Shown here piece by piece: positions 26,889-34,512 of a stretch of 64,000 nt of DNA (positions are counted from its first letter, which is position 1; every line of letters begins with the position of its first letter). A model generated the notes under the pieces. That model had not been told where the DNA came from and searched no databases. It saw only the letters and a program-made list of their open reading frames with translations. Position numbers and translations under genes: made by a program. The stretch comes from Capnocytophaga stomatis (GTDB lineage: Bacteria > Bacteroidota > Bacteroidia > Flavobacteriales > Flavobacteriaceae): the NCBI RefSeq assembly GCF_002302635.1, contig NZ_CP022387.1:1364001-1428000 (forward strand), given 5' to 3'.

Positions 26889-26918
26889 TTGACTTTTACA
26901 AAAATTGTTGTACCTTTG
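26889..26918 (+). promoter_or_regulatory. Promoter upstream of the 21-bp repeat array
   Basis: TTG (26889-26891), a 19-base spacer and TACCTTTG (26911-26918). This places transcription start near 26925 and the repeat array inside a roughly 300-base leader before the gene at 27229. Confidence 0.65.
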
Positions 26919-26993
26919 TGCATAATCTTTCTAAATAAGAATATAATGTACTGACACTTTGCATATATAAAGTAGCAAGAAATATAAATACCA

Positions 26994-27152
26994 TATCAAT
27001 TCGCAGAAATGGATTATCAATTTGCAGAAATTATATATCAAGTATCAGAAATAAGTTATCAAGTTACAGAAATCATATATCAACAATCAGAAATAGATTA
27101 TCAATGTGCAGAAATCATATATCAAGCCTCAGAAATGGATTATCAAACTTGC
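26994..27152 (+). repeat. 21-bp degenerate tandem repeats (about 7.5 units) with 42-bp alternation
   Basis: Units follow CAGAAATnnnnTATCAAnnnn. The central bases alternate between a GAT/AGT-type and a CATA/TATA-type unit, so the higher-order period is 42 bp. The conserved bases include third-codon positions (GAA, TAT and CAA never vary). An open frame runs through it from ATG 27009 to TGA 27155 (48 codons, xE[IM]xxYQ heptads). There are no spacers, so it is not CRISPR. It lies between a consensus promoter and the gene at 27229. Confidence 0.85.
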
Positions 27153-27228
27153 TGAATGATTTCTAAAGTGTAAAAAACAGATTTTTTGCTAAAATATTGA
27201 AATAATAAACCCCTAAAATTCATAAATT

Positions 27229-27906
27229 ATGGAAAACAATACAAATTCTACTTCAAAAAGTAAGTATATTTCTACAAATACACTTATTTTACAGATGAAA
27301 ATTGCATTTGCCAATGCAAAACTACCTAATATTCTGCCTCAACTACAAACTTTAGGTTATACGGAAGAGAAATTTAATGAATACTTAGAGAAAATTAATG
27401 AGCTGGAAGAACTCTTACAAGTACAGAAAAAAGAATACGGTGAGCAATACGCAGAAACAGAAAAGGTAAATAAAAAACGTGAAGAGATTGATGAAATATA
27501 CAAAAGGCATTTAGCTTTCTGTAAGATTTTATTCAAAGGAAATGTACAAGCAATAAGCACCTTAGGCTTGAACATCGGAAGAAAGAATGCTTATGCGGCG
27601 TGGTTTCAGCAGGTAAATAATTTCTACGGGCAATTATTGAATAACTCGGAGTTTTTGGAAAAGGTAAGTACTATCAATATTCAAGAAAACGACCTAAAAG
27701 CACAACAAAATGCACTTGCTGAACTTACTCAATTAAAAGAGAATCAAAAAAAAGAGATTGGTCAGGCTCAAAAAGCAACCGAAATGCGTGATGAGGCTTT
27801 TGATAAGATTTATCCGATATATACAGAATTCGTTTCTTATGCCAAAATATTATTTCAGAATGACCAAACTCTTGAAGCGTTAGGTATTGTAGTAAAAAAT
27901 AAGTAA
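27229..27906 (+). CDS. Helical coiled-coil protein with internal duplication, unknown function
   Basis: 225 aa, highly helical and Glu/Lys/Gln-rich, with no signal peptide or membrane helix. Two similar halves each run through a coiled coil (REEIDEIYKRHLAFCKILFKGNVQAISTLGL and MRDEAFDKIYPIYTEFVSYAKILFQNDQTLEALGI) and close with an AKILF/CKILF...LGL/LGI motif. It is transcribed from a promoter that also covers the 21-bp repeats. I recognise no named family with confidence. Confidence 0.75.
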   Translation: MENNTNSTSKSKYISTNTLILQMKIAFANAKLPNILPQLQTLGYTEEKFNEYLEKINELEELLQVQKKEYGEQYAETEKVNKKREEIDEIYKRHLAFCKILFKGNVQAISTLGLNIGRKNAYAAWFQQVNNFYGQLLNNSEFLEKVSTINIQENDLKAQQNALAELTQLKENQKKEIGQAQKATEMRDEAFDKIYPIYTEFVSYAKILFQNDQTLEALGIVVKNK

Positions 27907-27972
27907 AAATATCCATTTCTGTAATAGAAAAATCTATTACAAAATGTATTTATAAAAGAAAATTCTTAAAAT

Positions 27973-28647
27973 ATGGAAGAAATATTCTCTTTTTTAAAAG
28001 AACTTTCTCAAAATAATAACCGACAGTGGTTTGCCGAGCATAAAAACGAGTATGAAAATGCTAAAATAAAGGCAGAGAATCTCTTTCGAACTATTTATGA
28101 CGAAGTTTCCAAAGGTGATTTTCTTGGAGAAATGAAAATGTATCGAATTTATAAAGATGTTCGTTTTTCAAAAGACAAAACTCCTTACAAAACGCACTTC
28201 GGTTTGTATTTTCCGCGTAAGCAACCTCATTATCGTGGAGGTTATTATTTGCATCTTTCACCTGATGAGACGTTTGTAGGCGGAGGTTTTTTCGCTCCGA
28301 ATAAGGAAGATTTATATCGTATTCGTAAAGAAATAGAACTTGACGGTGAGGGTTTTAATCAGGTGATGCAATCCGAAGGTATTCGGAAATATTACGAGGG
28401 AAAACTTTGGGGCGATGAGCTCAAAACAGCTCCGAAAGAGTTCGATAAGAATAACCCGATGATTCATTACATCCGGAAGAAACAATTTCTGTTGAAATAC
28501 GATTTCTGTATGGAAAAGGTGCTAAAATCCGACTTTTGGCAAGAGGTCGTACAGGCATTTAAGGCGATGCGTCCGTTTTTTGACTTTATGACTACAGCAC
28601 TGACTACGAACCTCAACGGAGAATCGCTTTTTGAGCAGGAAAGTTAA
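27973..28647 (+). CDS. DUF2461 domain protein
   Basis: 224 aa matching the TIGR02453/DUF2461 pattern: NNRQWFAEHKNEYENAK at the start, YRIYKDVRFSKDKTPYKTHFG, then GGYYLHLSPDETFVGGG. The length is standard. It is cytoplasmic and widespread, with biochemistry unknown to me. It is the first gene of a small same-strand group that runs to 29813. Confidence 0.9.
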   Translation: MEEIFSFLKELSQNNNRQWFAEHKNEYENAKIKAENLFRTIYDEVSKGDFLGEMKMYRIYKDVRFSKDKTPYKTHFGLYFPRKQPHYRGGYYLHLSPDETFVGGGFFAPNKEDLYRIRKEIELDGEGFNQVMQSEGIRKYYEGKLWGDELKTAPKEFDKNNPMIHYIRKKQFLLKYDFCMEKVLKSDFWQEVVQAFKAMRPFFDFMTTALTTNLNGESLFEQES

Positions 28648-28683
28648 TGTATCTGTTGAAGTAGAATCAATATAAAAATAAAT

Positions 28684-29052
28684 ATGAGGCTTACATTTAA
28701 CAAAAAATATTTCCTGCAAGCGGTGTTTTTGTTTGTCATAGAGGTGCTTATCGCAACGGTACTGCGAAAAATGTACTTTCTGCGAGCTTACGTAGGAGAT
28801 ATTTTGGTTGTAATGCTAATTTATGCGTTGGTTTTAGCTTTCTTCAAAGTTAAAAATAAAGATAAATTGCTTGTTGGCGTGTTTCTGTTTGCGGTTGCCA
28901 TTGAAATATTGCAGTTTTTTAAACTTGCTGAGTTGCTGGGCTTTTCCAGAGGAAGTATTGGTTATATCCTAATGGGGAATTATTTTTCGTGGGAAGATAT
29001 TATCTGTTACGGAATTGGTTGTATTCTATTAAAAATATTTAATTCAAAATAA
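28684..29052 (+). CDS. DUF2809 family small membrane protein
   Basis: 122 aa with four predicted membrane segments. The arrangement VGDILVVMLIYAL, VAIEILQF and GNYFSWEDIICYGIGC matches DUF2809. Role unknown. It lies between the DUF2461 and cupin genes in the same orientation. Confidence 0.85.
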   Translation: MRLTFNKKYFLQAVFLFVIEVLIATVLRKMYFLRAYVGDILVVMLIYALVLAFFKVKNKDKLLVGVFLFAVAIEILQFFKLAELLGFSRGSIGYILMGNYFSWEDIICYGIGCILLKIFNSK

Positions 29053-29060
29053 AGTAAATT

Positions 29061-29411
29061 ATGAAGTTAAGTTCATTTAGTGAAAATCTTGTTTTTTCAC
29101 AAGAAAAGATAAATACGCAAGTAGTTTTAGAGTCTGATTTCTCAAAAGAAATCCGTATTGCAATGTCCGAAGGACAAATAATGAAGGAACATCAAACGAA
29201 GTTCCCGATTGTAGTTCATATTTTGGAAGGAACCATTGATTTTGGTGTTGCCGGAACTGTTCATACAATGAAAAAGGGAGCTATCATCGCATTGGAAGGA
29301 AATGTTCCTCACGATTTAAAAGCTCTGGAAGATAGTATAGTACGTCTGACTCTTTCCAAGCAAGATACGATTTCAAGGGTTGAAGAAGTCGTTAAACAAT
29401 CTGAAAAATAA
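29061..29411 (+). CDS. Cupin-domain protein
   Basis: 116 aa, a single small cupin barrel: EHQTKFPIVVHILEGTIDFGVAG and MKKGAIIALEGNVPHDLKAL. Metal-ligand candidates are His in KEHQTK and His in VPHDL; the canonical motif is reduced. It is 6 bp upstream of a group III truncated hemoglobin gene, which suggests a shared role in nitrosative or oxidative stress (inference). Confidence 0.85.
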   Translation: MKLSSFSENLVFSQEKINTQVVLESDFSKEIRIAMSEGQIMKEHQTKFPIVVHILEGTIDFGVAGTVHTMKKGAIIALEGNVPHDLKALEDSIVRLTLSKQDTISRVEEVVKQSEK

Positions 29412-29417
29412 AAATGT

Positions 29418-29813
29418 ATGAAGGAGATTGAAACAAGGGAAGATGTAAACAAATTGGTAAAAGCATTCTATGTTCAAATACGCAAGCACGACCTATTGGG
29501 ACCTATTTTTAACAGTCACATTGCGGAGGAACAATGGCCTGCTCACTTGGAAAAACTAACCGATTTTTGGGAAACCATTCTCTTTGGCGTTCAAAAATTC
29601 AAAGGAAGTCCGTCACTTAAGCATATTGAAGTGGATAAAAATTTGAATTATGGCATCACTCAAGAGCATTTTAATCAGTGGGTAAGCCTTTGGCACGAAA
29701 CTATTGACAAAATGTTTGAGGGTGAAGTGGCACAACGAGCCAAAGAGGCTTCAAATCAAATGGCTGTGGGGCAATATACGATGTTATGGCGATACCGACC
29801 TGAAAATTATTAG
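29418..29813 (+). CDS. Group III truncated hemoglobin
   Basis: 131 aa with the group III pattern: LVKAFYVQIRKHDLLGPIFN near the start, HLEKLTDFWETILFG, and the proximal histidine within FNQWVSLWHETIDKMF, ending YTMLWRYRPEN. It binds heme and O2 or NO, probably for NO detoxification or redox chemistry in the cytoplasm. It is the last gene of the unit, converging on the gene at 29846. Confidence 0.9.
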   Translation: MKEIETREDVNKLVKAFYVQIRKHDLLGPIFNSHIAEEQWPAHLEKLTDFWETILFGVQKFKGSPSLKHIEVDKNLNYGITQEHFNQWVSLWHETIDKMFEGEVAQRAKEASNQMAVGQYTMLWRYRPENY

Positions 29814-29845
29814 TGGGAAGAGATGAAAGAGGCGTTCAATCTCTG

Positions 29846-30331
29846 TTATTTTTTCGGAAGAATACCCAAAATTTGTTGTAATTCTGTAACTGATTTTTCA
29901 ATGCGTTTGACGAGTTTGGGGTCTGTAACTTCCCGACGTAATTCAGGCTGCTGATACCACGAAGTATCTGCTCCCGCTCGGCAGTGGCTTATTTCCAACT
30001 GATTATCAATATTCACAATGAAGAAATACTCCGACGGAAAATAAGCGTCTTTCACATCAAAAAAGACAATTGCTTTGGGCAAGTAAAAATCACCGTATTC
30101 GGCAGTGCTATGAGGCTTATCCTGATTCCATACAACGGCGTATTTAAAGCCCTTATCGTCTTTTTTCCAAGGTAGAATAGAATATTTTTGAGGAAGTTTG
30201 AAAATATGTAGTGCATCTTCAGGAATGAAAGAAGCACTTGCTAATATTTTAGCAAATACATCCAGCGTAATCTTCTCATTTTTAAGTGGTTCACCGTATA
30301 TCCTTCTATTTCTGTAATATATCCTTGGCAT
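29846..30331 (-). CDS. Uncharacterised cytoplasmic protein
   Basis: 161 aa with no signal peptide or membrane segment. It is beta-rich, with several aromatic motifs (YFPSEYFFIVNIDNQLEISHC) and a helical C-terminus. I recognise no family. It is a single gene, divergent from purN, with a TATATTTG -7-like box at 30364-30357. Confidence 0.65.
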   Translation of the reverse strand: MPRIYYRNRRIYGEPLKNEKITLDVFAKILASASFIPEDALHIFKLPQKYSILPWKKDDKGFKYAVVWNQDKPHSTAEYGDFYLPKAIVFFDVKDAYFPSEYFFIVNIDNQLEISHCRAGADTSWYQQPELRREVTDPKLVKRIEKSVTELQQILGILPKK

Positions 30332-30392
30332 AACAATACGATTCTTTATAACCTCGCAAATATAGATAATATCTTCTTATTTTACGAATAGT

Positions 30393-30425
30393 TTTGCCTT
30401 TTGTTAATATCTTTTTATACATTTG
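30393..30425 (+). promoter_or_regulatory. purN promoter
   Basis: TTTG (30393-30396), a 21-base spacer and TACATTTG (30418-30425). The ATG follows at 30500. Confidence 0.6.
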
Positions 30426-30499
30426 TGCTTTAGTAAACTACATTTGATGTTAAACAAATCGGTTTAAATAAGTTGATTACTGTTTTTTAATAAAATTCT

Positions 30500-31063
30500 A
30501 TGAGAAAAATAATAATTTTTGCCTCAGGTTCAGGAAGCAATGCCGAACGAATAGCTACTTATTTCAAAGAAAATGACGAAGTTGAAGTAAGTTTAATCCT
30601 TTCAAATAATCCCAAAGCCGGAGTTTTGGAAAGAGCCAAACGTCTGCAAATTCCTTCTATTGTTTTTGACCGACAAGCATTTTATCATTCGGAAGTGGTG
30701 CTTGATATCGTAAAAAGTCAAAAACCTGATTTGATTATTTTGGCAGGATTCCTTTGGAAGTTTCCGGAGAATATCATCGAGAAGTTTCCAAACAAAATTG
30801 TTAATATTCATCCGTCATTATTACCTAAATACGGCGGAAAAGGAATGTACGGAAGCTTTGTGCATCAGGCAGTTATTGAAAATAAAGAAACAGAAAGCGG
30901 CATTACAATTCATTATGTAAATGAAAATTACGATGAAGGAGCTATTATTTTTCAGGCAAAAACAACCGTTTCGGAAAACGACACTCCCGATTCTCTCGCC
31001 GAAAAAATACATCAGCTTGAATACAAACACTTTCCTGAAGTTATTGCTTCTTTATTAAAATAA
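30500..31063 (+). CDS. purN: Phosphoribosylglycinamide formyltransferase
   Basis: 187 aa. The N-terminal phosphate loop is ASGSGSN (8-14). Catalytic residues Asn102 and His104 lie in VNIHPSLLP and Asp145 in NENYDEG. It transfers formyl from 10-formyl-THF to GAR, the third step of purine synthesis. The length is typical. An MBL hydrolase follows 27 bp downstream, probably in the same transcript. Confidence 0.96.
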   Translation: MRKIIIFASGSGSNAERIATYFKENDEVEVSLILSNNPKAGVLERAKRLQIPSIVFDRQAFYHSEVVLDIVKSQKPDLIILAGFLWKFPENIIEKFPNKIVNIHPSLLPKYGGKGMYGSFVHQAVIENKETESGITIHYVNENYDEGAIIFQAKTTVSENDTPDSLAEKIHQLEYKHFPEVIASLLK

Positions 31064-31090
31064 AAACATATCAGATTTAAAACTACAACT

Positions 31091-31951
31091 ATGAAAATTT
31101 ATCCTATTGAAACCGTAAATTTCAAACTTGACGGAGGAGCAATGTTTGGTGTTGTTCCTAAAACTATTTGGCAGAGAACCAATCCGGCAGATGCCAACAA
31201 TCAAATTGAATTGTCTGCCCGATGTATGCTCATTGAAGATGGTAACAGACTGATTTTGATTGATACGGGGATGGGAAATAAACAATCGGATAAATTTTTC
31301 GGGTACTACGCTCTTTGGGGAAATGCCAATTTAGATGATTCACTACAAAAAGCGGGATTCCATCGTGATGATATTACGGACGTTTTTATGACGCACTTGC
31401 ATTTTGACCATTGCGGAGGTTCAATTCAATGGAATAAAGACCGAACGGGCTACGAACCTGCTTTCAAAAACGCACGTTTCTGGACAAACGAAAAGCATTG
31501 GCAATGGGCAACCCAACCCAATGCCCGTGAAAAGGCTTCTTTCCTTAAAGAAAATATTTTGCCAATGCAGGAAAGTGGTCAATTGCATTTTATTGATAAT
31601 CAAGGAAAAACTTTTTTAGAGAATAGCGAATTAGGTTTTGACATTCTGTTTGTTGACGGACATACTGAAAAACAGATGCTTCCGCATATTCGTTACAAAG
31701 GAAAAACACTTGTTTTTGTTGCCGATTTGCTGCCAACTGTGGGACACATTCCGTTGCCGTACGTAATGGGATACGATACTCGTCCGCTGCTTACGTTGGA
31801 AGAGAAAGACATTTTCCTTAAGAAAGCTGTTGAAAATGAGTATTATTTATTTTTAGAACACGACGCTCATCACGAAATTTGTACATTAAAACGTACCGAA
31901 GTAGGTGTGAGATTAAATGAAACATTCCGATTTGAAGAAATTTTTGGATAA
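31091..31951 (+). CDS. MBL-fold metallo-hydrolase
   Basis: 286 aa. The zinc-binding motif HLHFDH (MTHLHFDHCGG) and further ligands (DGHTEKQ, FLEHDAHHE) match the beta-lactamase superfamily, lactonase/glyoxalase-II-like branch. There is no signal peptide, so it is cytoplasmic. The substrate is unknown. It ends at a strong terminator. Confidence 0.92.
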   Translation: MKIYPIETVNFKLDGGAMFGVVPKTIWQRTNPADANNQIELSARCMLIEDGNRLILIDTGMGNKQSDKFFGYYALWGNANLDDSLQKAGFHRDDITDVFMTHLHFDHCGGSIQWNKDRTGYEPAFKNARFWTNEKHWQWATQPNAREKASFLKENILPMQESGQLHFIDNQGKTFLENSELGFDILFVDGHTEKQMLPHIRYKGKTLVFVADLLPTVGHIPLPYVMGYDTRPLLTLEEKDIFLKKAVENEYYLFLEHDAHHEICTLKRTEVGVRLNETFRFEEIFG

Positions 31952-31954
31952 GAA

Positions 31955-31982
31955 AAAAGTCCGCTAATTCAAGCGGACTTTT
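31955..31982. terminator. Bidirectional terminator
   Basis: An 11-bp perfect stem (AAAAGTCCGCT / AGCGGACTTTT) with a 6-base loop lies between the convergent MBL and rnpA genes. Confidence 0.88.
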
Positions 31983-31988
31983 CTATTT

Positions 31989-32375
31989 TCATTGTGTTTT
32001 TATTTCTTCTCCAAACTTTTCGAAACAACGCATTACCTTTCTGAAAATCAAATCATAATCAGGAATTTCTTTTCCTATAAAAATAATCGCCAAAGCATAT
32101 TTTTCGCAAGTAATTTCACCTAAAAAATGTTTCTGTAAACGATAACTTTCCCGAATAAGGCGTTTAATACGATTGCGATGTACAGCTCTTTTAAAACCTC
32201 TTTTCGGAACACTGACAAGCACCTGAAATTGAGATTCTAAGTCGCTTTCAATAGGGCAATAAATCATCTTCAAGGGATAACTTTGAACGCTTTTCCCCTC
32301 AGAAAATAACTGCTGGATGTATTTTAACTTACGTAACCTTTCCGATTTTGGAAAAGAATAATCTACGTTTTTCAA
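31989..32375 (-). CDS. rnpA: Ribonuclease P protein component
   Basis: 128 aa. The RNR signature VPKRGFKRAVHRNRIKRLIRESYR is intact. It is the protein subunit that, with the RnpB RNA, matures tRNA 5' ends. It follows the M1 peptidase gene by 10 bp on the same strand; rpmH is not adjacent. Confidence 0.95.
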   Translation of the reverse strand: MKNVDYSFPKSERLRKLKYIQQLFSEGKSVQSYPLKMIYCPIESDLESQFQVLVSVPKRGFKRAVHRNRIKRLIRESYRLQKHFLGEITCEKYALAIIFIGKEIPDYDLIFRKVMRCFEKFGEEIKTQ

Positions 32376-32385
32376 TTTCTGTTTT

Positions 32386-34248
32386 TTAATTGTTGAAAAT
32401 ATTATTTTCCTTGTTGATATCTACCGAAACATTATCAGGGTCGATAGCAACTGATTTTATTTCGCTTAAAGGCAAATCAACCTCAAACGTATAAGTCAAA
32501 TGCCCCCAGCCCCAAGACGACAACACTTGCTGTTCATACGACTTATAAGGATTTTCCTTCTTGCCGAAAGCCATTCGCAACGGAATGTGATAGTAATGTA
32601 TCTTTTTACTTTTTTCAATCACAAACAAATCCACAGGTAAAGGCAATCTACCCACACGACGCAAGGTTATTTCTGTTTTATTTCCTTTAGAAATTACTTT
32701 TTCAATTGCATAATCGGCAGTATTTGTAGTACTTATGAATTCATTCAAGAACCATTGCAACTGCATTCCTGATACTTTTTCCGCAACTCGGATAAAATCA
32801 TTTGGCGAAGGATTTTTAAATGCAAAATCTTTATAGAATTGTTTCAATGATTTTATAACATTTTGGTCACCAATGATATAACCTAACTGTGTCAAGAACA
32901 AAGTTCCTTTGCTATAAGCCATTACGGAATAAGCAAAATTCGTGTTAAAACGGTCGGCGTGTGTTGAGGCTGGTTCTTCCAATCCTGATGCTACTAATCT
33001 GTAATAGCTTTCATAAGCTCCTCGGAAAGGAGGTTCTTTCGAGCCAGGATTTACAACCAAATGCATTGCCAAATCTTCAATGAATGAAGTAAAGCCTTCA
33101 TCCATCCAAGCATATGAAGCCTCATCGGTAGCCAGCAAATGCTGAAACCAAGCGTGAGCAAGTTCGTGAATTGATGTTCCCAAAACAGAATCATACTTCT
33201 CCCCTCCTGCAACCAATGTACACATAGCGTATTCCATTCCGCCGTCACCTCCCTGAATGAAAGCATATTGCTCCCAAGGATACTTCCCAATGAGCGTGTT
33301 GAAGAAGTCAAAAACTTTAACCAAAACGGGTTGCATTTTTTTCCAATTTTCCGAATGTTTCTTGTACAGAAAATGGAATGTTTTTCCGTCCTTTAAAGCA
33401 ATTTTGTCGTGCTGAAATTCAGGGTCGGCAGCCCAAGTAAAATCGTGCACATTTTTGGCAACAAAATGCCACGTTTTAGTTTTTCCTTTACTTTTAGAAA
33501 CTTTCACTCCTTCATTTTCATACCTGAATCCAATTTCATTATTATTTTGTAAAACGCCTGTTCCTCCAAGGATATAATTTTTATCAATGGTAATTTTTAC
33601 ATCAAAATTCCCCCATACACCGTAAAATTCACGAGCGATGTACTCATTAGCGTGCCAGCCTCGTGTGTCATAAGCAGCCATTTTAGGATACCATTGAGCC
33701 ATAGAAAGAGCCACGCCATCGTTGCTATTTCTCCCTGTGCGACGAATCATTACCGGCACCTGAGCATCAAAATCCATTTCAAAAACAGTTTTTGAATTCG
33801 GTAAAATGGGTTTGTCCAAATCCACTTTCAGAATTGTGCCTTCGGTTTTGTAACGAAGTGATTTTCCGTCTTGCGTTAGTGATTTTACCTTTATGTAGCC
33901 TATTTCGTCAGGTTTTAAATTTTTAATTCGGCTTTCGTAAATGGGTTTCTCCTTTGTGCCTACGTTTGTTGCCATTCGGCGGTCAGGGTCGGGAATGGAT
34001 TGCAAGCGTGCATCCATTTCGCTTCCCGGCTGAAAAGCATTCAGAAACAAATGATAAAAAACAACATTCAGCGTATCAGGAGAGTTGTTTGTGTAGGTGA
34101 GTTTTTGCTTTCCTTTGTACTGAAAATTCTTAACATTCATATCAATTTCCATTTCATAATCGGCTTGTTGTTGCCAATACGATTTGTTTTGAGCATTTGA
34201 GAAAACAAAAGCTCCCAAAAGGAATGCCGCAAAAATGTATTTATTCAT
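32386..34248 (-). CDS. Secreted M1 family metallopeptidase
   Basis: 620 aa. A signal peptide (to SNAQ) precedes an N-terminal beta domain. The zinc site HELAHAW (361-367) has the third ligand Glu384 in WMDEGFTSF, and the GDGGMEYAM exopeptidase motif is at 335-342. It is a periplasmic aminopeptidase, by family. Its promoter is perfect. rnpA follows in the same transcript. Confidence 0.94.
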   Translation of the reverse strand: MNKYIFAAFLLGAFVFSNAQNKSYWQQQADYEMEIDMNVKNFQYKGKQKLTYTNNSPDTLNVVFYHLFLNAFQPGSEMDARLQSIPDPDRRMATNVGTKEKPIYESRIKNLKPDEIGYIKVKSLTQDGKSLRYKTEGTILKVDLDKPILPNSKTVFEMDFDAQVPVMIRRTGRNSNDGVALSMAQWYPKMAAYDTRGWHANEYIAREFYGVWGNFDVKITIDKNYILGGTGVLQNNNEIGFRYENEGVKVSKSKGKTKTWHFVAKNVHDFTWAADPEFQHDKIALKDGKTFHFLYKKHSENWKKMQPVLVKVFDFFNTLIGKYPWEQYAFIQGGDGGMEYAMCTLVAGGEKYDSVLGTSIHELAHAWFQHLLATDEASYAWMDEGFTSFIEDLAMHLVVNPGSKEPPFRGAYESYYRLVASGLEEPASTHADRFNTNFAYSVMAYSKGTLFLTQLGYIIGDQNVIKSLKQFYKDFAFKNPSPNDFIRVAEKVSGMQLQWFLNEFISTTNTADYAIEKVISKGNKTEITLRRVGRLPLPVDLFVIEKSKKIHYYHIPLRMAFGKKENPYKSYEQQVLSSWGWGHLTYTFEVDLPLSEIKSVAIDPDNVSVDINKENNIFNN

Positions 34249-34273
34249 TGAAATTTAATTTTGATTAGAGTCG

Positions 34274-34304
34274 CAAAGATACTTTTTTCTATCAGAAGTA
34301 CAAA
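34274..34304 (-). promoter_or_regulatory. Promoter for M1 peptidase-rnpA
   Basis: On the minus strand, TTTG (34304-34301), a 19-base spacer and TATCTTTG (34281-34274): a full consensus match. Confidence 0.75.
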
Positions 34305-34512
34305 AGTAAGGTAATTTAAACCCAAAATATCAACTTTAACAATTCAAAAAATATCTGCACAATACGTTAAAAAAGCCAAAAGTTATCCACACTACATCGT
34401 TTTCGTTTCGATTTGTTTCGAGCGGAAATTTTTCGGAATAAAAAAAGTCGTATTTTTACAACCGAGAAGTAGAATTGTTATAGTATTTTGTTTAATTGTT
34501 AAGAAATTCTTT

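Noticed and set aside
26994-27155. CRISPR array
   Set aside because: Units are contiguous with no unique spacers of constant length, the 21-bp unit is degenerate, and no cas genes are nearby.
27009-27155. A 48-codon gene through the 21-bp repeats
   Set aside because: Codon third positions are conserved while other codons vary, and there is no start context. Kept only as a repeat feature.
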